Origin: Ruegeria sp. ANG-S4 | Lineage (GTDB): Bacteria > Pseudomonadota > Alphaproteobacteria > Rhodobacterales > Rhodobacteraceae | DNA: 64,000 nucleotides | Reading direction: 5' to 3' | Assembly: GCF_000814005.1 (NCBI RefSeq) | Contig: NZ_JWLK01000001.1 | Location: 496,001-560,000, forward strand | Position numbers and translations under genes: made by a program | The notes under the pieces: model-generated | Seen by the model: the letters and a program-made list of their open reading frames with translations, nothing else | The model's database searches: none | Told to the model about the DNA's origin: nothing | Part shown: in pieces, positions 34,024 through 42,605 of the stretch | Layout of the letters: every line of letters begins with the position of its first letter | Numbering within the stretch: the stretch's first letter is position 1

Positions 34024-34434
34024 ATGTACGTGGAACAAACTCTGAGGCTGACCGATGCGGCCATTCTGAAGATGCTCACCGCTGCAGTCGCCAAGGCGAC
34101 CGAGATTGGGCAGCCGCAATGCATCGTCATCGTTGACGCCAGCGGCGTAACTCTGGGCCAAATCCGCATGACAGGTGCCAAGTATCTGAGCCTCAAAAGC
34201 GCATGTGCAAAAGCCCGAACGTCAGCCTCGATCGGTGCCGAGACAACGACCATCCCCGAACATGTCGGCTTGCCCATTGCAGCGGCAACTTCAGGCGACG
34301 TCACACGGCTTGGCGGTGGGCTGCCCATCGTGATTGATGGACAGGTTGTTGGCGGGATCGGCGTGGGTTCAGGAACGCCCGAACAGGACCTTGCCGTAGC
34401 GCGCGCCGCGCAGGACGCAATTGAGGCGAACTGA
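34024..34434 (+). CDS. GlcG/HbpS-family protein
   Basis: 136 residues starting MYVEQTLRLTDAAILKMLTAAVAKATEIG, then IVIVDASG and GGLPIVIDGQVVGGIGVGSGTPEQDLAVARAA, the signature of the GlcG/HbpS (DUF336) fold. Members bind heme or cobalamin, or sit in glycolate and diol-utilisation operons without a proven role. GGGGGAAAGG lies upstream of the ATG. Divergent from gnd under the shared LacI operator, so it belongs to the sugar-acid regulon. Confidence 0.85.
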   Translation: MYVEQTLRLTDAAILKMLTAAVAKATEIGQPQCIVIVDASGVTLGQIRMTGAKYLSLKSACAKARTSASIGAETTTIPEHVGLPIAAATSGDVTRLGGGLPIVIDGQVVGGIGVGSGTPEQDLAVARAAQDAIEAN

Positions 34435-34489
34435 ACTGAGGCTTGACCAATACAGGGTCTGAAGTGCCTTAGATTCCGTATTCTCAGGG

Positions 34490-35245
34490 CTAATCCGGCA
34501 TTCGACCCAATTGGACGCGATGCCGATACAGGTGGTCATAATGTGGTTTCATCCGGCGGTGTACCTGCCGGACACGTTCCGGCGCGTTTTCCAGATCAAT
34601 GTATTTGCGTTTCTGTGGGGTCAGCCCTGTCGACTTCGCCAGATTGGAATGGAAAGACCCGCCGTCCCACCAACTGTGGGCGGATGGGTCGCCGCCTGCT
34701 TCCCAACTCAGCGCGGCTTCGATGAATGGCAAGTCGACCGCGGAGCAGAACGCCCGTGTCATGTCAGCGGGCGCTTCAAGCAGATCGTCACTATCAATCA
34801 CAGGCGGCGTTGTTCCGTTCAAAGCCGTCAGCAGATCAAAAAGAGCGCGCTGTTCGGGAAACCCGACCTCCAATTCGTCGAAGTCGGGCCACTTGTGGTG
34901 CATTGACGTGATCGTTTTGGCAGGATCGCGGATCAGGAAAGCGTGCGTGAAATGCGACAGGAACTCGGGGTTCCACAGATGGTTGATGTAGTGCGGAAAG
35001 TCTTTGATGAAGACCGGCCCGATGTTCGCGCGGCGTTGTATGTCCTCCCAAACGCTTTCCAGTGTCAGTCCGGGCGTGGTCTTGTCGCCCTCCTTGAACC
35101 GCGGCCAGAGTGGGTTTTCCCCCTGATACCAGGCTTCACCGAACGGTTCGTGCAAACAGTCAAGATCTCCGCGTTGCCGCATCATCCATTCGAAAGCGGT
35201 GGAGGTGGAGCGTGGTATGGCCCAAAGGGCAACGATCTTGTGCAT
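34490..35245 (-). CDS. sulfotransferase-family protein
   Basis: 251 residues. The N-terminal VALWAIPRSTSTAFEWMMR is the PAPS-binding P-loop-like motif (PRSxST), and AFLIRDPAKTITSMHHKWP is the second, 3'-phosphate-binding segment (RDP...S). The protein would transfer sulfate from PAPS to a hydroxyl or amine; the acceptor is unknown. Two bases separate it from the racemase-like gene upstream, so they form a two-gene operon. Confidence 0.85.
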   Translation of the reverse strand: MHKIVALWAIPRSTSTAFEWMMRQRGDLDCLHEPFGEAWYQGENPLWPRFKEGDKTTPGLTLESVWEDIQRRANIGPVFIKDFPHYINHLWNPEFLSHFTHAFLIRDPAKTITSMHHKWPDFDELEVGFPEQRALFDLLTALNGTTPPVIDSDDLLEAPADMTRAFCSAVDLPFIEAALSWEAGGDPSAHSWWDGGSFHSNLAKSTGLTPQKRKYIDLENAPERVRQVHRRMKPHYDHLYRHRVQLGRMPD

Positions 35246-35247
35246 GG

Positions 35248-36084
35248 CTAGTCTTTCAATGATGATAGCAAGCTGCCGTGTTCGGTTTCCGGTGCAACGC
35301 CAAGCGTTTTGAAGATCCGCCAGTAAAGCGCGATGTCGTGACCGATGACCGGTTTTCCAAGACGCTCTTCCAACGCAGCGGCATAATGCACCGGGCGCTG
35401 CGCTATCCCATCGGATGGACGCCGATAATTGCTCATTCCATTGATCAGATAGGCATCAACTCTCGGCGCTTTTTCGGCGGTGTAGTCAAATGACTTCCAG
35501 ATCAGTTCCTCATCGAAACACCAAATGCAATCATCGACGTCCTGTTGCGAGGCAAACCAACCCTGGTCGTAGAAATTTCCGGCCCACACCACGTCAAATC
35601 CGGCCTCTTTCAGGAAACCTTCCGTGCCTCTGTACCAGCTTTCAGGGTGATAACATGCGTTCAGTGCCACCTTCTCAACATTGCTCGCGCGCAAGGCTTC
35701 CACCATGGCGTAGCCCGCCATGTGAAATGGCGTCTCGTACTTTTCACTCAGCATTTCGCAATGTTGGCGAATTCCTTCGACCCCAAGGCCCGATGCATGC
35801 ACCCAGTTCGAGCCGACCTGGCCGCAAACATCGGCGCCATTGTTGGCCATGCATTCCAGAAAATCCTCGAGCATGCCAAAGTTCTGTTTCCTTTGGTCCA
35901 GTCGGTGCGCGTAGTCGGGTACGTGCAGCATCCACCCATGAACGCCAACGCTCCTCGGCGCCATGCGGAGAAAGTCCGTTGGGGCCGCATCGAAGTCATG
36001 AGGTGGACACGTAAAGCCGACCTGATGCGGGAAGAGCTTGACTAGTGGATCGGCCCATTTGTGGGGCTTTGAGTAGCCGCTCAA
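35248..36084 (-). CDS. Asp/Glu racemase / maleate isomerase-like protein
   Basis: 278 residues. Two Cys at equivalent places of the two lobes are visible (GADVCGQVGSNW and KVALNACYHPESWYRG), as in the cofactor-independent family of Asp racemase, maleate isomerase and arylmalonate decarboxylase. The start is a TTG at 36082-36084 preceded by AGGGG nine bases upstream. Substrate unknown. It is transcribed with the sulfotransferase gene. Confidence 0.7.
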   Translation of the reverse strand: MSGYSKPHKWADPLVKLFPHQVGFTCPPHDFDAAPTDFLRMAPRSVGVHGWMLHVPDYAHRLDQRKQNFGMLEDFLECMANNGADVCGQVGSNWVHASGLGVEGIRQHCEMLSEKYETPFHMAGYAMVEALRASNVEKVALNACYHPESWYRGTEGFLKEAGFDVVWAGNFYDQGWFASQQDVDDCIWCFDEELIWKSFDYTAEKAPRVDAYLINGMSNYRRPSDGIAQRPVHYAAALEERLGKPVIGHDIALYWRIFKTLGVAPETEHGSLLSSLKD

Positions 36085-36430
36085 TTCACAAGCCCCTAGT
36101 TACAGTGAGTTGTGAGGTGTTTGGCAGCTTGGCAGAGGACGCTACGCTTTTGTCAGGCGATCCGCAATTCGGTCGGGCCCGCAGCCCGCTCATTGCAATG
36201 GACAAATCCGCAACCGAAAGGATGCCGGATTCCAATTCCTGATCAGCGGTTCCGTCTTGCGCCAAGCAGGTTTTGGCGATGGTTAAATGAACACAAGAAG
36301 CCAATATTCGGGCCATGGACAAATCCTCAGTTGTTTCAGCCTACCGAGAGAGACGGCCGGATCAATCTTAAAAAGTTTGATCCAGGAGACTTTGCCCACC
36401 GGCAAGTGGTCGATGAAATCCAGCGGCTGA
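36085..36430. other. intergenic stretch before the antiporter-like pseudogene
   Basis: About 345 bases. Short frames on both strands, none recognised. Since the following 280 bases look like a decayed gene, this may be decayed coding DNA as well, but no homology is visible. Confidence 0.4.
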
Positions 36431-36707
36431 ATGTATTGGGTCGAACTCATCATACTTGCACTGCTTTGGCTTGCTGGCCTCGGTGCCCTGTCGATTGGAA
36501 CGCCGGGCCGAGCACAATCCGCGCGGTCATCGACGGGCTGTCTCTGGCGTCGGTGGTCCTGTTGACGATCGGTCTCAAATCGGATCAGACACCGAGCTAC
36601 CTTGCCGTTGCGACCCTGATGGGTGTCGTCGAATTTGGGCGTACGTCGGTATTTTCATCGACAGGTTCGAAAACCCGGTTTTGCCACCGCTCCAGATGAA
36701 GACCTGA
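36431..36707 (+). pseudogene. frameshifted MrpF/PhaF-like antiporter subunit remnant
   Basis: An ATG at 36431 opens MYWVELIILALLWLAGLGAL, an ideal first helix. The match then continues in the next frame as GPSTIRAVIDGLSLASVVLL and TPSYLAVATLMGVV, and ends in a third frame as WAYVGIFIDRFENP before a TGA at 36705-36707. Read together (about 90 residues) this follows the layout of MrpF/PhaF, the small three-helix subunit of multisubunit Na+/H+ antiporters (helix, GPS..RV.ALD, helix, DVA..LA..GF, helix). Both frame changes have the same sense, as two single-base deletions would produce. No other mrp genes are near. Confidence 0.45.
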
Positions 36708-36734
36708 AGTCTTCAGCGTTTAATCCGGGCAGAA

Positions 36735-38045
36735 CTATCCATGAACAAAGTGCAAATCCGAAAAGTCGCGCCGCCAGGCGGCCACTTCAGCGGCGACATC
36801 GTCACCCTTCAATCCCCGCGCAATCAGAGATGCGAGTCTGTCTGCGTGGTCGGACGTCATGCCCCATCTTACCAACTCTGGTGTGCCGATGCGCAGGCCA
36901 TTCATATCACCGTCGACTTCGGGAACGGGCAGACCGATACCGCAAGCCAAGAACCCTGCTTCGCGCAGTGTTTTGGATGCAGACTGTCCTCCGCCAAACT
37001 GTTCCGCCAGCACGGCAAACTGGTGAGAGTTTGTAAAGCCCTCGCGCCCGGCAAATACTGGGACGCCGTAATCATCGAGGCTCCGCGCCAATGCTTGGGA
37101 CATTGCGATCATCTCTGCCGCATAGTCGCGTCCGTACTCACGCCAATCCAGCATCGTCACCGCCAGAGCAGCCGATTTCGCAGCATCGAAGTTTGCCGTC
37201 ATGCCGGGAAATGCAATGGCATCCAAAGCCTTCGCAATCTCTGCGTCGTTAGTGACAATCAGCCCTCCGGCCGGTCCTCCAAGGCTTTTGTACGTGCTCA
37301 TGGTCATGAAATGCGCGCCTTCGGCCAGAGGGTTGCGCCACGCCATTCCTGCGATGATCCCGCACTGATGAGCCGCGTCAAACATGACTTTGGCACCGAT
37401 TTCATCAGCAATCGCACGGACATCACTGACCGGGTGCTCAAAAAGATTGAGGCTGCCACCAATGGTTATCAACTTGGGGCGCTCTTTTCGCGCAAGTGCG
37501 CGCAGCTCTTCAAGATCAACAGTGTAGCCGTCAGTATCGGTGGGTGCCTCTAGGGTGCGCAATCCAAACAACCCGGCGCACCCGGCGATGTGGTGCGTGA
37601 CGTGCCCTCCGATCGATGCCGGTGGGGCAATAATCGTTTCACCAGCCTTGCAGGTGGCCATGAAGCCATAAAGGTTTGCAATCGCACCGGATGGAACGCG
37701 GATCTCTGCAAACTTCGCGTCGAAAACTTCCGCGCATAGTTCGGCAGAGATGACCTCGATCTCTTCTATGGCTTCAAGGCCCATCTCATATTTTTCGCCC
37801 GGATATCCCAGCGACGGGCGAGACCCAATGCCGGAAGACAGCAGCGCCTCGGCCCGTGGGTTCATCACATTTGTTGCGGGGTTGAGGTTGAAGCACTCTT
37901 TCTCGTGGATTTCCCGATTGCGGGCCGCAAGATCCTCAATTCTATCAAGCAGGACGTTGGATGATGCGTGTGATGTGTCGGCTGCAATCTTCTGGACCAT
38001 TGCCTCGCTTACGGCTGGCACCCAGTTTCTCGTTTGTAGCGTCAT
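36735..38045 (-). CDS. serine hydroxymethyltransferase-like PLP enzyme
   Basis: 436 residues. PLP-binding Lys in MTMSTYKSLGGPAGG; FDAAHQCGIIAG for the Asp/His pair over the cofactor; PSGAIANLYGFMA and GGHVTHH as in SHMT. The N-terminal part (FNLNPATNVMNPRAEALLSSGIGSRPSLGYPGEKYEMG) is longer and differs from housekeeping GlyA, so it may be a paralogue with other specificity such as threonine, methylserine or other beta-hydroxy amino acids. AAGGAGG precedes the ATG at 38043-38045; a 16-codon upstream extension is not needed. Divergent from a LysR gene with LysR-type sites between. Confidence 0.8.
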   Translation of the reverse strand: MTLQTRNWVPAVSEAMVQKIAADTSHASSNVLLDRIEDLAARNREIHEKECFNLNPATNVMNPRAEALLSSGIGSRPSLGYPGEKYEMGLEAIEEIEVISAELCAEVFDAKFAEIRVPSGAIANLYGFMATCKAGETIIAPPASIGGHVTHHIAGCAGLFGLRTLEAPTDTDGYTVDLEELRALARKERPKLITIGGSLNLFEHPVSDVRAIADEIGAKVMFDAAHQCGIIAGMAWRNPLAEGAHFMTMSTYKSLGGPAGGLIVTNDAEIAKALDAIAFPGMTANFDAAKSAALAVTMLDWREYGRDYAAEMIAMSQALARSLDDYGVPVFAGREGFTNSHQFAVLAEQFGGGQSASKTLREAGFLACGIGLPVPEVDGDMNGLRIGTPELVRWGMTSDHADRLASLIARGLKGDDVAAEVAAWRRDFSDLHFVHG

Positions 38046-38082
38046 CGCCTGAACCTCCTTGGTTGCGAATAGATTGGACAGA

Positions 38083-38109
38083 TTGCATGACAACGCAAAC
38101 CAGTTTTGC
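38083..38109. promoter_or_regulatory. LysR-type dyads between shmt and lysR
   Basis: TTGCATGACAACGCAA (38083-38098, TTGC-N8-GCAA) and GCAAACCAGTTTTGC (38095-38109, GCAAA-N5-TTTGC) overlap by four bases in the 99-bp divergent gap. Confidence 0.55.
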
Positions 38110-38144
38110 TATTTCTTGGCATAGAAAAACTAAGTCTGAGATCT

Positions 38145-39017
38145 ATGGCTGTCGTACCGCGTCGCCCAAAGGGACCGCCGCTAAACGCTTTGCGCGCTTT
38201 CGAGGCCGCGGCAAGGTTGGAAAGCTTCGTCTTGGCTGCCGAGGAGTTGGGCGTTACCGCTGGCGCAATATCGCAGCATATAAAGGCTCTGGAAACTTGG
38301 GCGGGAACGTCTCTGTTTGAAAGACGGGCACAAGGAGTCTCTCTGTCCGCTTCTGGTCGCAAGCTGAGAGAAGAGTTCACACAGGCTTTCGATCTACTTT
38401 CGGCTGCGACGCAGAGTCTGCGAAATCTGGCACCCAACCCGGAGATCCACATTGCCGCCTTGCCCGCAATTGCACAACTTTGGTTGCCGGAACGATTGGG
38501 CAAGCTGCGCGAAAAATACCCCGACCTGAATGTCTCCGTGACCGCAATGGAGTCTCCTCCCAGCCTGGCGAGGGAGCTTTTTGATCTTTCGGTGTTCTTT
38601 TCTGTCCCGCCTGAAGCAAAGAACCCGATCGTGCTTGCGCAAGATACAATATTGCCCGTTTGCGCACCGGCGTTAGTGGATGGTCTCGATCTGGAGAGTG
38701 TCCAACTGCTGCACGATCAGACGTGGCAGGACGACTGGCTCATGTGGTCAGAGGCGACGGGTGTCGCGGTCGGTGATCCGGCCAGGGGGCCGCGGTACTC
38801 ACTCTATGCCCTTGCCTTGGAAGAAGCGAAATCCGGCGCGGGTGTACTGATGGGCCACGTTTGCCTGATCGAGAAGGCGCTTCAATCTGGCGCGCTCAAG
38901 CGTGTTTCATCCCAAGGCATCAGAACAGGTAAAGTTTTGTCTCTTGAGCTTCCACACAAATCGCGGCGGCATCCCAGGATCGACGAAGTCGTTCGCTTGC
39001 TTCGAGAGGAGGAATAG
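38145..39017 (+). CDS. LysR-family regulator, GcvA-like
   Basis: 290 residues from the ATG at 38145; a TTG 39 bases earlier extends the frame. N-terminus PPLNALRAFEAAARLESFVLAAEELGVTAGAISQHIKALE is the GcvA subgroup helix-turn-helix. GcvA proteins control glycine and one-carbon metabolism, which agrees with the divergent SHMT-like gene. Effector domain is complete. Confidence 0.88.
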   Translation: MAVVPRRPKGPPLNALRAFEAAARLESFVLAAEELGVTAGAISQHIKALETWAGTSLFERRAQGVSLSASGRKLREEFTQAFDLLSAATQSLRNLAPNPEIHIAALPAIAQLWLPERLGKLREKYPDLNVSVTAMESPPSLARELFDLSVFFSVPPEAKNPIVLAQDTILPVCAPALVDGLDLESVQLLHDQTWQDDWLMWSEATGVAVGDPARGPRYSLYALALEEAKSGAGVLMGHVCLIEKALQSGALKRVSSQGIRTGKVLSLELPHKSRRHPRIDEVVRLLREEE

Positions 39018-39609
39018 CCGGGACTTTTGGGGGCGCAGGTGTGTCCGTATTCCGTACAAGCCGGGCATTGGGGGTTTTTATGGTATTGAAAATAAGGGAG
39101 TAAAACCGACGGTGACCGTCTCAGATTGAAATTGGTGTTTTTTTCCTCGTCCACTGCGAGGAAGACTGATTTGAATCCGATTCTGCGGCGAGAAAAATGA
39201 AATTCACAAAAAACAACGCGCCAAAACCGTTGTCGTCACATTCATAATTTTCGTTTGCGTTGTGCCATTGAATAACGTGCCGTTGCCCGTCTTTCGGAAG
39301 TTTGCATTTTAAGTGGTGTCTTTTCCGGCTCGCTATTCCTGCTTGTCGCTTCTGGGGATTGGATCGCTTTATTTCGACATCAAGTCCAAAATGAACGAAT
39401 AAGCACACCCTGCGGTGATGAATTTCCACGGTGCTCGATAGGTCTCTAAGCCCGTATTCATAGCGTTCGTCACAAACCTCTTGGAAGTCTTGCATGAGCC
39501 AGTGCGGATTTCGGTGTTGCCTGATGGTATTGAGGGCGAGATACTGAGTAATACCTCTGCCAATCCGAATTCCAACAAAATGTCCCGAAACACCCAATGG
39601 TGGAAACTA
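39018..39609. other. AT-richer stretch without a supported gene
   Basis: Visibly richer in A and T than its surroundings between 39060 and 39600. A minus-strand frame of 158 codons (39121-39597) ends within it but has no recognised domain and no convincing ribosome binding site. Together with the IS remnant at 40.5 kb it frames the acetolactate decarboxylase gene. Confidence 0.4.
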
Positions 39610-40404
39610 ATGACTATGGACACAGAGCTCACCTTTGCGACGGCTGCCGCCAGCCACAGCAAAGAACAGCGATTTCAACCGAATGAACATGCGCACGAGT
39701 ATTATCAGGCGTCGCTGCTGAGCGCTGTGATGCAGGGTGTTTACGACGGCACGGTCACTATTGGTGAGTTGCTGACACACGGAAACTTTGGTCTCGGCAC
39801 GTTCAATGCGCTTGATGGCGAGATGATTGTGGCGGACGGCGTGGCGTACCGGCTGGATGGTGAAGGAAAGGCAACAGTAGCGCGTAACACTGCGCTTACA
39901 CCTTATGCCGCCGTCATCAATTTTGAACCGACTGTGTCGATGTCGCTGGATAAGACAACCGACAAACACTCGTTTGAAAGTCAATTGGATGGATTGGCAG
40001 AAGCGAAGAACCTGTTTTACGCCGTTCGATTTGTTGGTCGTATCAAGCACATAAAGTACAGGAATGTTTTGCGGCAGGACAAACCCTATAAACCTCTGTT
40101 GGAGGTCGTGAAGACCCAGGCAGAATTTGAGCTGAATGATGTGGATGGCACTATTTTAGGTTTTCGTTGCCCGGACTATGCGGTCGGTATCGGTGTGCCG
40201 GGCTACCACCTACATTTCATTTCCAGCGACTTGAAAAAAGGTGGGCACGTATTGGATTACACCCTGTCCAACGGCCGACTGGATATTGACCATACGTCTT
40301 CTCTGCACCTCGAACTGCCGGAAACCAAGTCTTTTTCTGATGCCGATCTGACCGCAGGCGCTTCGGCCGACGGAATTTTGAAGGCGGAAAGCAACGATAA
40401 ATAG
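39610..40404 (+). CDS. alsD: alpha-acetolactate decarboxylase
   Basis: 264 residues from the ATG at 39610, with GGTGGA upstream. EYYQASLLSAVMQGVYDG and GELLTHGNFGLGTFNALDGEM are AlsD signatures. The zinc ligands appear as H200-L-H202 (GYHLHFIS) and H213 (KKGGHVLDY). It converts 2-acetolactate to acetoin. No dedicated acetolactate synthase (alsS) or acetoin dehydrogenase is adjacent, so it may drain acetolactate from branched-chain amino acid synthesis. Lower GC than its neighbours and an IS remnant directly downstream suggest acquisition by transfer. Confidence 0.9.
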   Translation: MTMDTELTFATAAASHSKEQRFQPNEHAHEYYQASLLSAVMQGVYDGTVTIGELLTHGNFGLGTFNALDGEMIVADGVAYRLDGEGKATVARNTALTPYAAVINFEPTVSMSLDKTTDKHSFESQLDGLAEAKNLFYAVRFVGRIKHIKYRNVLRQDKPYKPLLEVVKTQAEFELNDVDGTILGFRCPDYAVGIGVPGYHLHFISSDLKKGGHVLDYTLSNGRLDIDHTSSLHLELPETKSFSDADLTAGASADGILKAESNDK

Positions 40405-40425
40405 GCACACGTCTAGGCGTCCGCC

Positions 40426-40444
40426 GACCATTTTGTGGATGGTC
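40426..40444 (+). terminator. probable terminator after alsD
   Basis: GACCAT and ATGGTC pair over a 7-base loop; a run of five T follows ten bases later. The short stem makes it moderate at best. Confidence 0.4.
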
Positions 40445-40458
40445 GACCGCTCACTTTT

Positions 40459-40605
40459 TGGTCTGCAAATCGGGTCGAGAGATGCTTCAACAAATGGAAG
40501 AACTCTCGGCGCGTGACGACCCGATACGACAAGACAACCGAAAGTTATCTCAGCTTTGTAGACATCAATTCGAATCGCCTCCGGGTCCGCCTTTTGTCAG
40601 CATGA
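40459..40605 (+). pseudogene. IS5-type transposase C-terminal remnant
   Basis: The frame ending at TGA 40603-40605 reads NRVERCFNKWKNSRRV, then TTRYDKTTESYLSFVDI and NRLRVRLLSA. This is the conserved C-terminus of IS5-family transposases (ER.FNK.K..RR..TRYDK....YL.F..IAS...W.R), including the DDE-associated RYDK motif. Nothing of the N-terminal part is present and no start fits, so it is a relic. No terminal inverted repeat was recognised. Confidence 0.75.
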
Positions 40606-40640
40606 ACTAGGTTGCCGAGCACTCAACAAGGTCATCAGAT

Positions 40641-41109
40641 GTGAATATTCGGGATTTCAGGACAGACGATGCAGCCTTTCTTGCCTCAATCTATCATGAG
40701 GCGGTGCAAAAGGTGGGGCGAGACTATTATGCTCCGGACCAGGTTCAGGTTTGGAGCCCACAGCCCGTTTCGACCGAAACGTTTATTGCGCGGGTGTCAG
40801 ATGGCCGATCGGTTTTTGTCGCGGTTGATGACGAAGACAAGCCGATTGCGTTCATTGAGCTGGAATTCGACGGCCACATTGACTGCTTTTATTGCCATCA
40901 CGACTTTGTTGGAACCGGGGTGGGGGCCGCGCTGTATGACCGGCTCGAACGCGCCGCGCGTTCGGCAGGCATAGCGCGTCTGTTCGTCGAAGCCAGCGAA
41001 GCTGCGCGGCTTCTTCCTGCGAAAGGGCTTCCGCCTCATCGAGCGCCGGGAATTTGAGCGAAGCAATGTGTTGATTCATAACTATTCAATGGAAAAAGCG
41101 TTGATCTGA
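40641..41109 (+). pseudogene. frameshifted GNAT acetyltransferase
   Basis: GTG start at 40641. Residues 1-120 are a good GNAT fold: MNIRDFRTDDAAFLASIYHEAV, DKPIAFIELEFDGHIDCFY, acetyl-CoA loop VGTGVGAALYDRLERAA and LFVEASEAAR. At about 41001-41012 the frame changes. The original frame runs out to a stop at 41057 with unrelated LLPAKGLPPHRAP, while the +1 frame continues as GFFLRKGFRLIERREFERSN and HNYSMEKAL, the proper GNAT ending, to a TGA at 41107-41109. One extra base, or two missing, explains it. A sequencing error is possible. Confidence 0.8.
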
Positions 41110-41294
41110 AAACCTGTGCCCTTTCAAGCCATCTGGTAATGGAAATTGCCTGCCGCATGGTGCAATTTTCACTGCACAGAATATCGCGGAGTTCACAAAA
41201 AGTTGTCCATAGGTCGCGCTTGGGTGGGGTTTTCCCGACTTTTGTCTGACACTATTCGCTCGCATATTCTGCCAAATTTCTTCTGGTGAATTTA

Positions 41295-42485
41295 ATGCAA
41301 CTGTTGATCGATGATTGGCGTGTGGACGTAGCCGCAAGAACGGCGACACGCGGGGGCGAGAAAAGACAGCTTTCGCCTCGGGCAATCAAGCTACTGCAAA
41401 TCTTGGCACAGGCGGAAGGCGCGGTGGTATCGCGCGACCAGCTTCTGGAACAGATTTGGCCAAACGTGTTTGTAAGCGACGAAAGCCTGACTCAGGTCGT
41501 TTCCGAGCTTCGCCGCGTCCTGAAGGACCGTGGCATCGTCGCGACCGTGCCGCGCGGCGGTTACCGGTTGACGCGGCCGGTACGCGAACGGGCACGTGAT
41601 GGTTTCGAGTTAACGGATCTGGATACCTCGGGGCTGGAGGCCAGAGCACTTTGTCTGGAGGCCAGGGATGAGCTCGTGCGTTGCGGACCCGGTGCCATTC
41701 AGCATGCTGAGACCCTGACGGCCGAGGCTATAGACCTCTGCCCAGACTCATCCGAAATCCGCACGGAGCGCGCTGTCGCCCTCATCCGGTCGCACCTGTA
41801 CTGGTCCGAGGGACGCAACACGCTGCCCCAAGCGCTATGCGACGCCCAGTTTGCCGTTAGGGTTGCTCCAACCTCTGCGCCCGCCCATTCCGCATTAGGG
41901 TATGCCCACAGTTCGGCGGGCCATTGGGACGCGGCTGAGGCCGCCCATCAGCGGGCTTTAGCCTCTGACCCACATTGCGCTTCGGCCTACCACTTTGCGG
42001 CCTGGTTCCTGATGTCGCGCCGACGCCTTCGCCCTGCCATCAGATTCTTTGAACAGGTTGGCAATCTGGAACCGGCGAACATCAAGGGCTATCTCCATGC
42101 AGCCCAGTTGTCTTCTGTGCGCGAGCCTGAGCGCTGTCGGCGCAATGCGGAACGCGTTCTGGTGCGCGCCAGGCACCGGTTTGAGGCCGACCCATCGGAC
42201 ACACGGGCCCTTGTGGCGATCGCATGTGCGATGGCGTTGCTTGGCGAGAACGCATCCGCGTTTGCCACAATTGAATCGATTGACACGACTGGCAGCGCGC
42301 AAGCCGTTTATCTGGCGTCCGCGCTGTCGACGATAGGGGAAAGAGATCGGGCAATCTTGACGCTCGAGGAACTGTTCGACCACGGTTGGCGGGATCTGGA
42401 TTGGCTCTTTGTCGATCCAGCATTCGTGTCTTTGTCATCGGATCGCCGTTTCACACGGATGCGCGACAGCCTCAAAGCGGCTTGA
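41295..42485 (+). CDS. winged-helix (OmpR/CadC-type) regulator with TPR-like domain
   Basis: 396 residues from the ATG at 41295, with GGTGA five bases upstream (GTG at 41286 also possible). N-terminal winged helix: RQLSPRAIKLLQILAQAEGAVVSRDQLLEQIWPNVFVSDESLTQVVSELRRVL and TVPRGGYRL. The rest is helical with TPR-like spacing (ALGYAHSSAGHWDAAEAAHQRALASDP at about residue 195-225). No transmembrane helix, unlike CadC. Probably a soluble regulator that senses through protein or ligand contact. It precedes the peroxiredoxin gene. Confidence 0.83.
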   Translation: MQLLIDDWRVDVAARTATRGGEKRQLSPRAIKLLQILAQAEGAVVSRDQLLEQIWPNVFVSDESLTQVVSELRRVLKDRGIVATVPRGGYRLTRPVRERARDGFELTDLDTSGLEARALCLEARDELVRCGPGAIQHAETLTAEAIDLCPDSSEIRTERAVALIRSHLYWSEGRNTLPQALCDAQFAVRVAPTSAPAHSALGYAHSSAGHWDAAEAAHQRALASDPHCASAYHFAAWFLMSRRRLRPAIRFFEQVGNLEPANIKGYLHAAQLSSVREPERCRRNAERVLVRARHRFEADPSDTRALVAIACAMALLGENASAFATIESIDTTGSAQAVYLASALSTIGERDRAILTLEELFDHGWRDLDWLFVDPAFVSLSSDRRFTRMRDSLKAA

Positions 42486-42605
42486 GACACGTTTCAGAAC
42501 TCCTTCAGATTTCTTTCAGGTATCGATGCGCCGCCACGTTTAGGTGACCGGAACCGGCCCGTTTCGTCGGGCAAATTCTGACAAGAGATTAAGGAAGGAA
42601 GAAAG

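Noticed and set aside
39121-39597. 158-codon minus-strand frame before alsD
   Set aside because: No domain, no convincing start signal, and it lies in an AT-rich stretch; kept only as a note in the intergenic entry.
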